DNA of 64,000 nt from Blasia pusilla (lineage: Eukaryota > Marchantiophyta > Marchantiopsida > Blasiales): NCBI GenBank assembly GCA_050084515.1, contig CM114274.1, positions 35,836,001-35,900,000 on the forward strand. Reading direction: 5' to 3'. The number at the start of each line of letters is the position of its first letter. The stretch's first letter is position 1. The notes beneath the pieces are model-generated. The model saw nothing but the letters and a program-made list of their open reading frames with translations. It was not told the DNA's origin and did no database searches. Made by a program: the position numbers and the translations under genes. Below are positions 51,739 to 62,401 of the stretch, piece after piece.

Positions 51739-52547
51739 TCAATTAGACCTCGCAATCAAAGTCTTAGCAATCTGGCTCTCCATAGCCAACAAGCCCAAAT
51801 AGGCTGACACGTGCCATCCTTGCACCAACTCCTCATCGGTCTCACCACGCCAATGAGTTCCAATCGTATCTCGTTGACTTGAGCATGGGTTACGGTTCAA
51901 ACCATCTCTATCCTGGTTGAGCATCCCAGGTCTATGCACCACTTGGAAGTCATACTCCTACAACAAAAGAGCCCACCTCCCAAGCTTCCCTGTAAGCTTG
52001 TTGGACTCCATCAACCACTTAAATGGCTGATGATTGGTAATGATGGTAAAGGGGTTTCCAAATAGATAACACCTGAAATGTGCAACAACCCACACCGGAG
52101 CTAAACACTCACCCTCATACGAGCTATACTTTGCCTCTGCAGCGTTGTTCGAGCGACTAGCATAAGACACCACAAACTCTCTACCATCATCGTCATGCTA
52201 GGTAAGCATGGCTCCAAGATCCAACGTGCTCCAATTGATATGCAACTGAAAAGGACGCCCCCTGATTGGTCTCCTCAATATGGGCGCGGATGTCAATCTG
52301 TCCTTGAACAGTTGAAATGTTCTCTCCTGCTCATCCCCCTAGTGCCACTCCTGATCCGCCTTGGTCAGCAAGGTTAGCGGATTTGCAATCGAAGTGCAAC
52401 CCTAGATGTACCATTGATAGAAGTTCGCCAATCCCATGAATGCACGAACTCAATTCATCTATAGGGCGTGGAATGCGTGAAATACCAATCTCTACCTTTG
52501 TCTGCTGCACATCAAGGCCACCTGGGTATATCGTATGACCCAAGTAC
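51739..52547 (-). pseudogene. RT thumb and RNase H region (copy B)
   Basis: From 52547 down: WYLGHTIYPGGLDVQQTKVE is the RT thumb start (YLGHxI). VSYASRSNNAAEAKYSSYEG, then TNHQPFKWLME, then KLGRWALLL are RNase H/connection motifs of gypsy elements. VHRPGMLNQDRDGLNRNP (normally H-x-PG-x-N-x-x-AD-x-LSR) closes the region. Several frame changes are present. The MITE at 52548-52871 separates it from the rest of RT. Confidence 0.8.
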
Positions 52548-52871
52548 CAAGTTTGCATGTGGACTAAGTCCGTGGACATGTCGATGTGTGTGGACTTATG
52601 TTCGTCCTATGGAAGGACTTGTCTGTATGGGCTCCACCTTTTCCTTCTTTCTCATTCCCCTTACTTGCCTTCGTGTTCCATATTCCCCCATTTCTTCCTC
52701 CCTCCACTTGCACTCCCTCCTCCGTCATTGCTCCTCTCATCCTTGCCTTGCCTTCCATCATGGACTAAAGGTATGGGTCCCATCTCTTGGAACTCATGTC
52801 CGTGGACATGTCTAGACTTGTACGTCCATGTCCGTCCTAAGGAAGGACTTGTTTGTTTTTGTGCAACCATG
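52548..52871. mobile_element. Non-autonomous hAT-type MITE in RT of copy B
   Basis: 324 bp flanked by perfect 8-bp duplications CCAAGTAC (52540-52547 and 52872-52879). The ends are CAAGTTTGCA and, read inwards from the other side, CATGGTTGCA, an imperfect 10-bp inverted repeat starting CA-G as in hAT elements. On the minus strand, removing it rejoins QIEYL to YLGHTI of the RT thumb. Inside, the two ends also carry direct copies of GTCCGTGGACATGTC and AAGGACTTGT words. No coding capacity. It shows that copy B had been inserted before this MITE arrived. Confidence 0.88.
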
Positions 52872-52879
52872 CCAAGTAC

Positions 52880-53812
52880 TCAATCTGGTGGTAGAAGAAC
52901 TTGCACTTGCCTGGATGTAGCTTCAGCCCATGTAACTGCAATTGTCAAAACACCTCCTCTAGATGTTGCTCATGCTCCTCAACCGTGGCGCTAAAGACTA
53001 CGATGTCATAAATATAACACCTAGCAAAATCCACACCTGCCAAGATCCTATCCATGACCCTCTGAAACTCAGCCGGGGCGTTCTTTAACCCAAATGGTAA
53101 GAACCGCCACTGGTATAAACAATCCTTCCCATGAGGATCGATGCCCAAAAATGCCGTCTTCTACATGTCCTCAAATCTGATAGGCTGTTGATGGTATCCG
53201 ACTCAAACATCTAACAAACGGAAGACCTTTGCATGCCCAATCGCATCAAAGATCTCCTCATGGGTGGGCATGGCATACCTATGGGACTTTGTCTGCCGAT
53301 TGATAGGTTGGTAATCTCCACACATCCGCCTATTCGTCTAGTTGCCATGCACATCCTTCTTGGCGGGCATGACAGTGGCAGATGCATACTCTCCATGCAA
53401 CATCTTCACTATTCCTACTCCAACCAAGTCCTGGTTCCTACTCTGAATCAGAGCCCTCTCCATGTCACTATACCTGTAGGATCGTCGGAAGATCGGCGTG
53501 TCAATTGACATCTCAATGCGGATCCTTGGACCCTTCAGCTTACCCAAATCATGCATACTAAATGCAAAATAACTCCTATAACTCATAAGGAACTGGTGTA
53601 TCCGGCGCCGCTCTCCTCTTGTCAATTTAGGGCCCATATTTGGCTCCCAAGTCTCCATCGTGACTACGGAGGACTCTCCCCCGCGGATGTCGGTGGTTAC
53701 TATGGTGCAACCCATCTCCGACAGTCAAACTTGGCTGCTCCCCTACAGCCAACTGCAAACTCTGATCTCCACGTGCAGTACCTGGAACCACGCTCGATAC
53801 TGTGGCTATCAT
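52880..53812 (-). pseudogene. Reverse transcriptase (copy B)
   Basis: Order on the minus strand: LTRGERRRIHQFLMSYRSYF, FAFSMHDLGKLKGPRIRIEM, YASATVMPAKKDVHGN, later GIDPHGKDCLYQWRFLPFGL with KNAPAEFQRVMDRIL, then CYIYDIVVFS where the catalytic YIDD is YIYD. HLEEVF and HPGKCKFF follow. These are fingers and palm motifs of Ty3/gypsy RT. One catalytic Asp is changed to Tyr and the frame is broken between 53338 and 53148. It follows the methyltransferase directly. Confidence 0.9.
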
Positions 53813-53870
53813 CTTCTAGCCTACATGCAAAACATCCCAAATAGTTCAAGGGTGTCTCATCCCTGGTGTG

Positions 53871-55282
53871 TCAATCTCCTCGGGTCTCGCCCCCAGCCAC
53901 TACTTCAATTGTCTCGGTAGGCATGGGGCTCACCAAATCAATAGCTGTGATCTGTCGCATCCTCAAATGACGGTGCTCAGCAACTCCTAAGCTGAAAATC
54001 CATGTCAAGCAGTTTAGGTCCATTTCCTGACCCAAGACATGACGTCGTGATGCCTCTAAGAGTGACGATATTTCCGTCACTCCTGGGGGGAATCCCATCG
54101 CTCGCTCTCGCTCATCGGCGTTGGGCTCCACCAACCGATGTACCTGGTCATCCCAAACCAAGCCAGGTCTGGCCTCCTTGAATGCATAGGAAGAGGGAAA
54201 ACTCATAAATGTTTGAAAGACTGCTCGTGGCATGCCAATTCTGTTGACCAAAGTCAACGACGGTCGATCATCGTGCCTCACTACCTATGAAGACGACCTG
54301 GATCCAGAATAGAATCCACCAACAAATTAGAGGGACGCTCCACTCTCGCATGCGCCCTCCGCAAAACCTCATATGGCACCAAGTTGGTCCACCAAAGACG
54401 TGGGCGATGTGCTCGTGAACCTACACTCGCGGCATCTAACAAAACTGCCGAGCCGATCCATGCACGCACATGATGTGTACTCGTCACCATGCAGGACCTC
54501 GCATCACCCAAAATCAACACATTCTTCTGGATGTATGTTGGAGAATGAGATTGATGCTCCTGTAAGTGTCGCAAGATCCGCATCATCTTCCAAAATAACA
54601 TGGACCAAGAGTGAGCTAATCCGCTACCCCATCGAGCACTCAACTGGCCTTGATACGGCCAACCAGCAATGACCAAGTCTATGGTCCCTACCCGCTCCAA
54701 AACCCGCGTCCCCAACAATGAAATGTCTCTCGGTAGGGAACTCTGGTATCCTTAGACGGCGGACGCAGACAACAAGGCGGGAAATCAGAGGCATAACTCC
54801 GCCACATGGTGAAGTGAAGCGCGCCTTGCACCATCATCAACCTCCACGTACAGATACTATTGCACACACACTCATGCCTGCAAAACAGCAGCTAAACCAG
54901 TGTTGATCGCTCCAAAGAGATCCAACACGCGAATACCCTCCTCTGAGATGCACCACACAATCGGGATGGTGTCCAAAGGGATCATAGTAGCACTCTTGGC
55001 TACCTCGGGTTCCTCTGACCCATCACGCTCTGGCGCAAACGTCTCGCTCCATGCGGTCTGCACATGCTCATTGGCTAAGCGTCCAAGCTCCTCAATCGAG
55101 CCCCAAAGCGGCACCTCTCCTCCACGGAATGATGCGTCTACCATGACACTCCTCTCCATAGAAATTTCAAGAATGGGAGTGTCCTCTGAATGGACATGTC
55201 CCTCAATCAAATCACTAGGCCAAGTGATGGCGGTGCTAAATGTTGCTAAGGTCGCCATCTCTCTTGGCCGTCGCTCGATCAC
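53871..55282 (-). pseudogene. Retrotransposon-borne C5 cytosine DNA methyltransferase (copy B)
   Basis: Transfers methyl from SAM to cytosine C5 when intact. Three minus-strand frames give the motifs in non-permuted order: motif I RVLDLFGAINTGLAAVLQA (about 54875-54935), motif IV VIAGWPYQGQ (about 54650) where the catalytic Cys of P-C-Q is Tyr, motif VI region YIQKNV (normally ENV; Glu lost), motif VIII-like GSRAHRPRLWWTN (about 54400), then RERAMGFPPGVT and RHVLGQEMDLN (motifs IX-X, about 54170-53990). The Arg-Arg-x-Trp and GFPPG words fit the DNMT3/DRM group, and the unpermuted order fits DNMT3 rather than DRM. The catalytic Cys loss and frame breaks mean it is inactive here. The domain lies between protease and RT, as in copy A. 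Confidence 0.8.
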
Positions 55283-55362
55283 TCCACCCGTGAATCGAAC
55301 GGGTAATGAACAAAGTCGTCCATCACAAGACTCCCATCCTGGTCTGTAAGAGCTGACTCCTC

Positions 55363-55665
55363 TTAATAATCCAGGAAAAAACCCATCGGATACAACATTG
55401 CTCCACCAACCAAGACGTCGTAGGACTTTGCATCGGTCACTATCGCCTTGACTTGCACCATAGACTCATATGTAGGATGTCTCGGGTGAATCCTCACCAC
55501 GACCTCATGTTGGATGATATATTGTGTGGTACTCGCTCCACCCAAGGATGTTTGTATCCGGAATGGACAACGATGCACATCGGCTCTCGTCAAGCCCAAT
55601 CCTCTGAATGCCGCTTTCCCCAACATCAAGGGTTGCGCTCGTGAATCCAACAAGACGCGTTGCGG
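55363..55665 (-). pseudogene. Aspartic protease (copy B)
   Basis: LDSRAQPLMLGKAAFRGLGL is the catalytic loop (D-S-G-A expected; Gly is Arg). YDVLVGGAMLYPMGF is the second signature. RIHPRHPTYESMVQVKAIVT lies between. It closely matches copy A 3843-4190. It would release Gag and Pol products in an intact element. Confidence 0.7.
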
Positions 55666-55906
55666 ACTAATAGCTCTACCTTATGGACTAAAAAATTGGA
55701 AGACCTCTCCCCGGTTATCCAACAACACAAAACCAAGAGAAGCCATGGCACGCTCTATCGCGGGTCTAGCGGGCATCTCCGCCATCCTAGCAGCCACAAC
55801 CTACCATGAATCTGACGTGGACGGCCGGAGCATTGGCTCCAAGGGCAGGTCCATCATCTTCTCTGCAATCACCCCTCAGTGTGATGCAGGAACACCAACT
55901 CCATGC

Positions 55907-57002
55907 TCACATAGCGTAGGAGCCAATTAGAAAACCTTGGCGGGCGTACCTCCCAACCTCATAACATTGGAAGCAAAAAATAAAGGAGCACGATACACAA
56001 CAGTGGCCGCCCCCAACAACGTCCTTGACACATGCTCCTCCTGAGCATAAAAAATAGGAGTATTCGCACTTGCTTCTCCCATGGCTCTCCTGCACACCAA
56101 TAACATCACCAACTCTCCGGGAACTCTGATCAGGACCCATCGATGGGGTCCTCATCGCCTCAGACAACGTGAAAGACTGAGGAAGCCTGGTCTGTTTCCT
56201 GGCTTCCCCTCGCTGTGGATCCAACTCTACGGCTGCTCCACGCGTAACAACTGCGACGACCTTCATCTGGGCAACTTTGCACATCCACCCACGATCCTCC
56301 ATATGTCTGGTTGCTCCATAAGACGTTGATGGCACGGATCCGGCATCGGGTAACCTGAATGCCATAACGGCAATCTGCTGTTGTAGCTACTGTATCTAAG
56401 CAGCCATCCATGCCTCACGCTCAATGTCTCTCTCAACACATCTAGGTGGTGAGACTCTATCTCCTCCACGGGAAACTCTACCACCCCTCGGGCAACTCCA
56501 GCTCCTCATCCCCCAATGGGACCACATGGTGCACGACCTCTAGTCCCACCCAGACCGACAACTTGCTCTGGTGCCCTCTCTGGTCCTCGGTTCGGACGTA
56601 GCTCAGGGTGTGAGCTAAAACATCTAGCGCGTGTGTGATCGTTCCTCTGAAAATAGTCACATTGATAACCTCCCGATGTAGCACCATCTCCTCCTCCATG
56701 CTGAGGCACACATCCATGAATCTAACGGGTGCAATCGCGCTTGTAATGGGCTCCACCGCATGCCCAAAAAATAATACCTGGTCGCTGTTGCTGTTGCTGC
56801 ACCGTACATAATGGCACGGGTCTTTGTGGCATAGGCTCTTGATAACCTCCATGTGCTCGTGGTGCCACAGTCCTCTCTTGGAATCCACGTTGATGCACTG
56901 TTGGTGCAAATACTCGTGGTTTCTTTCGTCCAAAACTCATGGTGGCTACGCTCTCCTCCACCATTTTGCACTCAATGTTCTCGGCGGTCCTAAGAACATC
57001 TC
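55907..57002 (-). pseudogene. Gag C-terminal region with zinc knuckles (copy B)
   Basis: Knuckle remnants are FWACGGAHYKRDC (first Cys lost) and CDYFQRNDHTRARC (second Cys changed to Phe). The first lies at about 56720-56770 and the second near 56620-56670, in different frames. Downstream frames (56365-55907) match copy A 4258-4801, including AFRLPDAGSVPSTSYGA. Nucleic-acid binding is expected of the intact form. Confidence 0.65.
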
Positions 57003-57859
57003 TCAACGTAGGGGAGGTGTTCCTAAGAAGCATTCCCGCACACACGTCTGCAGGGTTTGGTGCAGCATCGCGTACCATGACTGGATAGCCTGGGCCTCTG
57101 TCATCCTCTGAGTGACGTTAATTAACTTGTGCAAGTGAGTGTAGGCCTCATGCAAACTCTCACCCGGGCGCCTCTGGAAGTCGTGGATGCTCTGCAACTT
57201 CTCCGTCCGTATCCCTTGGTAGCTCGTCCTCAACTCCACAAAGAACTCAACCACGAGGTTGAACTTGGGACGGACCCGATTGGACGGTGCAACTACTCCA
57301 GTTCGAGTCCCCTCTCCTAACACACCACTCGCGGAAGAGGAAGAGGCCTCTCATGACTCCTCCTCCTCTTTGGGAAACGGCTCAGTCCATGACACATAAT
57401 ATGGATCATAGTAGAGTCGTCATGTCTCAATCTCTTGGGCATATATGTGGGAGAACTCATGGTGGTTGTCCATGGGTGCCCCCTCAAAATGCTGGAACAT
57501 AACGTTCCATGTTGTGAACGGGTTGAACTCTTTGGAGTTCCTAGCCTGCTTTGAGTCACACCAACTCCTAAACTCTGCAATGAAGTCGTGTAAATCTAGA
57601 GTGCCTACAACACCCAAAAACCCACGCGGTCCTCTACCCGGTCATCCATCTCGTACGCCCAACTACTAGTACCACTCAATGTGTGTTGTGAATCACTAAC
57701 ACACTCCTCTACTCTCTCCCCCTTGTCTGAAGATGACACAGAAAGAGATCTAGGTGGTCTATCACGTGGAGACCCTTGAAACCTTGCACCACTCCGGGTA
57801 AACCCTCTAGAGCCACTCTTAGGTCCACTACCCCGCCTCTTAAAATCCCAAAAGGACAC
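57003..57859 (-). pseudogene. Gag capsid region (copy B)
   Basis: DFIAEFRSWCDSKQARNSKE, then FNLVVEFFVELRTSYQGIRT and RRPGESLHEAYTHLHKLI match the retrotrans_gag fold (hydrophobic helices and a basic turn). The most N-terminal part contains SWAYEMDD, as in copy A. It is split in at least three frames. The region upstream of 57880 still parallels copy A until about 57955, where the LTR of the next element begins. Confidence 0.7.
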
Positions 57860-57971
57860 CGTGATGACCCTCGTGCCCCTCTCACGCGATCATTCCCAAC
57901 CTCACGAGTAATCCCTCAATCACTCAACATAAACAGCGGCACTCAATCTACACTATTTCACTGAGACGTGT

Positions 57972-59001
57972 TGTCGTGCGCTTACTCTCCTTGAACGTTA
58001 ATCTTGTTTGTTGCGGAAGCGTGCGTTCAGTAGGTCACGCTCTCAACGCTGATCTGCATCCAAACACGCACTTGGTTAGTCGGGTCTTGGATCAATCAGC
58101 GGGATTACTTTCCGAGTTCTCGTCTCGGACTCTCATCAAGCTCAACCTTCCTAGTTTCGCGGTTTACAACACGGGAAAATCTCGAAAGACTTGGGACAGA
58201 CTTTCTGGTCGGTTCAGGAACCTGAAACGGCGTTTCCCGCCTAGCGGTTCCAACTGTCCGATGGACATCGAATGAGTTCCTCACCAAGACTCTCACAAAG
58301 TGAATCTTGGGTTGGAATCCAAGTGTGGCGTACAAAGTCCACTCCCTTGGATCAGGTTTGGGTTTCGGGTTTCCGCGCCAAACTCCCGTTCCATCCCGTG
58401 CCTCTAAAATGCCGTTTGGCACCCAAAGTGGGGATTCGTTTCCCGAGACATCTCGGAGAGTGTCCTTCCTTACTAGTACTTATGGGGATCTCCGGGGGCC
58501 CCCTACATTTTGGGAAAGACACCCGGGCCTCTCCAATTGGCCTTCGACCCGATTGCTCTCTCAATCGTTTTCGGCCAATATCTCAGCTTGTACTAATGAT
58601 TTTGCTAAGATCTTTAGTGCATTGGAAGTGTCTCAAGATCAGCTTTCCAACGCGCCCTTACTTGTCCCAAACGCATCTTGGAGCCCAACGTTATGGTCCT
58701 AAACACAGTCAGATTCTCCCAAACGCTAGTCGTGTTCCAAACTGGTTCTCACCTCTTTGGCAACCAACCTCCCAAGACTCAACTCATCTCAAGTCTTGGC
58801 TCGCGTTTGGTCTAGGTTTCCTGGTCGCAACCACTAATGCATGAAACGCACAACTCTATTCCGCGTTTCGTCTCTTAGACTTTTCCAAGAGACTCTTCCA
58901 AACGCCTCTCCAAAGCGCAAACCTCGTAGCGTGAGTTCCTTTGAGTTCTGATGTTTCGCTTGGCACCTATTTGGTGTTGTTTGGTTATGAGGGTCCCGAC
59001 A
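57972..59001 (-). repeat. LTR of a chromodomain gypsy element (element C)
   Basis: On the minus strand it starts TGTCGGGACC at 59001, directly after the purine run AAGGAGAGGTGAG (59002-59014), and ends GCACGACA at 57972. TGTCG and CGACA give a 5-bp inverted end. About 1030 bp. The purine tract marks it as a 3' LTR of the integrase fragment at 59696-60765. Open frames inside it (for example 58272-58844) have no known domain. Confidence 0.65.
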
Positions 59002-59014
59002 CTCACCTCTCCTT
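59002..59014 (-). other. Polypurine tract of element C
   Basis: AAGGAGAGGTGAG on the minus strand immediately precedes the TGTCGGG LTR start. In LTR elements this primes plus-strand synthesis. Confidence 0.6.
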
Positions 59015-59695
59015 AGAAGGTTGATGTCCTCATCAACACAAACCTTATTAATGTTAAGTTCTGGGAAGCCGACCCCTCAACACTGAATCGCATTCTGGTA
59101 GCTAACCCGCAATTCCTCTTTTTGGCTTAAGTCTTAGGTTTTTGCTTGCAGCACTTAGACTTATTAGCTTCTTCTTTCTGATGAGCCTAGACCAGTTCTA
59201 CTAAACTAATCTAACTATCAAAATAAGCTCACTAAGTCTGCAACCTAACACTTCACTCACTATTTGTAAACAACCGCCTGTCTACCTAGCCAACTCGTAC
59301 TACTTTTGGGTCACTTGTACTCCACCTAGGCGCGTCACTAAGTTCAGTCATGCAACATGAATGAGATCACCACAAACCCCAAGACAGACTCATCTGCCCC
59401 GCCGACGTTAGGGCGAGCCCAAATGCTAGTACTTCAACACTTGGTCCTGATCTAGATGCCTTATCTGAATACAAGCTCTCACCTCAAATACTCATTGTTT
59501 GGTCTCCTTGACTTACATCCTAAGCATATGAAGAACTACTCATTGCCTTGCACAAACCAAACTCAAAATTACAATACAAGCATCGAATCTCCAAATCCAT
59601 GTCTTCTTTATTGCAACAACTAAACATTTCTAGTTACAATGGGTTATCGGCCCAAGCTTTCCGGTCACAAGTTATGTCCATTGCTTCACCATGTA
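59015..59695 (-). other. 3' non-coding part of element C
   Basis: Lies between the chromodomain stop and the polypurine tract. No gene recognised. Confidence 0.5.
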
Positions 59696-60765
59696 CTAAC
59701 GCACGTGCCTTTCTTGCATCCATCTGAAGTCACGCAATGCTTCTTGCGCATGTTCAAGATCCGCCTCCGCAATCCAAGTCGCCTCTTTCACATGATAGCC
59801 TTTCCACTTGACCAAGTACTCGTACTTGGTGGCTCTACGTCTGGAACGCAGAATGGTCTCAACCTCGAACTCTGGTTCCTCATTTCTGATGACCGGTTGT
59901 GGTCTCAACATCCTCCTTCGCTTCGGATGCACATTGTCTTGAAGATACTTCTTCAATAATGACACATGGAAAGTCGGGTGAATCTTGAACTCGTTTGGCA
60001 GCTCCAACGTGTACACATCCTCAAACGGCTTTGCCTTGATCACATACGGTCCAGCATACTCGGCTGACAATTTCGCGGACAATTCCTTCGGAAGAGTGAG
60101 ATTCTTTACACTCAACCACACTTGTTCCCCAACTTGGAAACTCACTTGACGCCGACTTTTTTTAGCATGCTTCACGTACCTTAGTTGAGCCTTGGCGAGA
60201 CTTTTCCTCGCTCATTCTTGTCATTCCTGCATTTCCACTAACAAACATTCCGCCGTTGCTTGACGAGTGTGTGTCGATGTAGTGCCCTTTGAAAGAGCTA
60301 AGTCAAGAGGCCCTTCTGGTTCTCTTTGATACGCCTGAAGAAACAGAGATTCTCCGGTTGCAGAATGCTTAGTCGAGTTGTAACAATACTCAGCCATACT
60401 TAACCACTTGGCCCAATCTCTTTGGTCCGCACTCACGTAATTCCATAAGTATTGGTTTACGATCGAGTTCACTTTTTCCGTTTGCCCATCCGTTTGAGGA
60501 TGGAAGGCCGTACTAAAGCTGAGTTTGGTTCGGAACCTCCTGAATAGATGTTTCCAAAAGGCACTGGTAAACTTCGCATACCGATCGGACACAATGCTCC
60601 TAGGCAATCCGTGCGCTCGCCACCAACCATCCAGGAATAGTCGGGAAGTCGTGTAGGCCGTCGCAAACTCTCTCGTCGGCACAAACCTCCCCAACTTGCT
60701 AAACCGATCAACTATCACAAGTATAGCGTTGTCTCGGGGGGGACACTCTATGTATACCTCCTACA
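59696..60765 (-). pseudogene. Chromovirus integrase with C-terminal chromodomain (element C, 5'-truncated)
   Basis: Minus strand from about 60765: AILVIVDRFSKLGRF, then GLPRSIVSDRYAKFTSAFWK with the second catalytic Asp, then HPQTDGQTEKVN with the catalytic Glu. After a stop near 60220, FQVGEQVWLSVKNL and GPYVIKAKPFEDVYTLELP form the GPY/F module. FEVETILRSRRRATKYEYLV and KWKGYHVKEATWIAEADL form a chromodomain with the aromatic Y, W, W residues. The chromodomain steers chromovirus integration to marked chromatin. Sequence upstream of about 60765 is lost (no RT, no first Asp block), so the element is truncated. Confidence 0.88.
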
Positions 60766-61108
60766 TGACCTACGACGTTTTGGGGTTGGAAACCCCTAAC
60801 TTATAAGTGAAATTATTTTTTTCCTCCCCCTTACTTACTTTAAAATCGCAATTTTTAAAAAATTATGACCCCTATATTTTGTTAAGTAAATTTGTGTCCT
60901 TGATTTGTTTAGGGGCTTGAAAGTAAAGATAAGTACCCCTTCGCGCGGCGGTCTTGTATTGTTGCACTTGATAATAGGCTATCAAAAGCTTTCAGAAATA
61001 CCCAAGCCACTGCCAAACATAGTATGATATGTAAGGTGGAATTATCTGCATGTTTCCATTGAATCAATATTTAGTGCAACTTCCACTTTCCCTATTACTT
61101 TGACACCT

Positions 61109-61167
61109 ATGACGGAGAGGAATTGAACCTCTGTATGGGCAGGATGCTCATATGGCCACGCCGTCAT
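61109..61167 (-). tRNA. tRNA-like sequence, 59 nt, shortened
   Basis: Minus strand: a perfect 7-bp outer stem ATGACGG/CCGTCAT encloses an A-box-like TGGCCATATGAGC, a short CTG-CCCATA-CAG hairpin in the anticodon-arm position, and a perfect 5-bp T-stem AGAGG/CCTCT with loop TTCAATT. It is about 14 nt shorter than a normal tRNA, so the D or anticodon arm is incomplete. Probably a tRNA pseudogene or tRNA-derived insert; possibly an organelle-derived copy. Confidence 0.4.
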
Positions 61168-61241
61168 CCCCCCTAATCTATCCCCTCCCAAAACTAGCCT
61201 ATCATAAACTCAGAAAATGACTTCACACTATAACATACACA

Positions 61242-62138
61242 TCACTTGGCAAAAGACGACACGCTGCGGATGTAATCATTGATCACTCGTAAATCACTGT
61301 TATCCAATTCATATATCTTGGATGTAAGACTTGGTTTCATGGACAAGCTCACATTTGAAATTACCATTTCAATGTCAATATATTGGCCATCACATGCATC
61401 ATATGTGAACAAAGTGTTGCTCTTACCTGTGCGCCGATACCAATTGCACAATATCGACAAAACACTTGCTCTGTCCATCTTTTGGGACAGGTCGGTCCAA
61501 AAGATCAATAGGAGATCTACATCTACCCCATTGACTACCGTATTTTTGTTTGATGAATAGAATGCGACCTAACCAAAACTCTTTTGTAGGGACTATTCTG
61601 TTCTCATCCAAGTCTTTTTTTTTTCTCTTCTTTGACTTACTTGATCTAGTAGAAGGTCCAACTTGTGTAGTAGACTCAAAAAAAAATAGCTACATCACTT
61701 CCAATGTCAACATAACAAGTTGGGCAATCTAGATTACTTGGTTCTTTTACCTTACCTATAGTGTAATATGTTTTCTGTGACATCCGTGTTAGCCTATCTT
61801 TAGAAATGAAAGGATTGCAGGCCCAATCACTCACCAAAGTGGACTTGTAGTATATTCGCCTCAAATGTCACAAGAGGGCACAACTTGAAAAGGAGCTCCA
61901 TCTGTGCACTCTGAATTGAACCGAATACATGCCTTACCTCATGTCCCAATATTTCTGTCTCTATGGATGGATTGTCATCTGCATCCTCAGCCAAGTCCTC
62001 ACCAATCATTCTAAACTCAACAAAGGTTGGTGCATCACTTTCCCAAGCATCAGGACTATTGAAATCCCTCTGCATTGGGTTATCAATTTCTGTTTCATCA
62101 ACTCTAGACTCCTCGGGTGGGCAAGGGCCTTTGTTGGT
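61242..62138 (-). pseudogene. Possible 3' exons of the transposase-like gene
   Basis: A segment ending at a GTGAGT donor (61829-61834) and starting after AG at 62139-62140 codes an acidic linker (ESRVDETEIDNPMQRDFN, then EDLAEDADDNPSIETEILGH). Further on are KEFWLGRILFI and, in another frame, LLLIFWTDLSQKMD, then WYRRTGKSNTLFTYDACDGQ and YIDIEMVISNVSLS. This pattern (FWxGxI ... WYRR) resembles the small chromatin/DNA-binding module often found at the end of transposon-derived plant proteins. Exon limits between 61677 and 61834 are uncertain: GTAAGG, GTAAGT and a T-run followed by GAG offer intron options, and a frameshift is the alternative. May be coding or decayed. Confidence 0.4.
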
Positions 62139-62401
62139 CTATGTTCAACGAAATCCTCGAGTCATCACATGCAACCGCCTCATTTATAATAAAGAAAATC
62201 GGGCCACGTCTCTGCCTCCACATCTTGTGGATGCAACCATCATCGCCCTCGACTGTGAGGCAAAGAGGACCTAGGAGACATACTCAACTTTGCTGAATAT
62301 TGATTTTGCTTCATCCAAACCCTCTTTAAGGGCATGAACTACCATCTCATTAGTCTGAATTAATGAATAGTCAAAGCAGTTAGGAGCATCTTCTCCTATA
62401 C

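Larger units (their letters stand above)
49954..57970 (-). mobile_element. LTR retrotransposon copy B: gag-PR-DNMT-RT-RH-IN-PHD
   Basis: Minus-strand order is gag capsid (57859-57003), zinc knuckle region (56971-56478), protease (55653-55363), a C5 cytosine methyltransferase (55282-53871), reverse transcriptase (53812-52880 plus 52547-52440), RNase H (52173-51870), integrase (51567-50900), PHD-like finger (about 50410-50250) and an LTR (50148-49954). RT sequence and the order RT-RH-IN are Ty3/gypsy-like. Frameshifts and stops occur in most domains, and a MITE splits RT, so it is inactive. The 5' side is cut off by another element's LTR at 57972. A methyltransferase between protease and RT is not part of ordinary gypsy elements, and copy A repeats that order, so it is a feature of the family and not a chance insertion. 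Confidence 0.88.

Noticed and set aside
52557-52994. 145-codon frame on the + strand
   Set aside because: It spans the MITE and antisense RT sequence, with no domain.
58272-58844. 190-codon frame on the + strand
   Set aside because: It lies inside the element C LTR on the opposite strand and shows no known domain.
61670-61690. Single-base frameshift in a T9 run of the transposase-like gene
   Set aside because: The T run followed by GAG can also be a splice acceptor, with GTAAGG upstream as donor, so I do not claim a frameshift.
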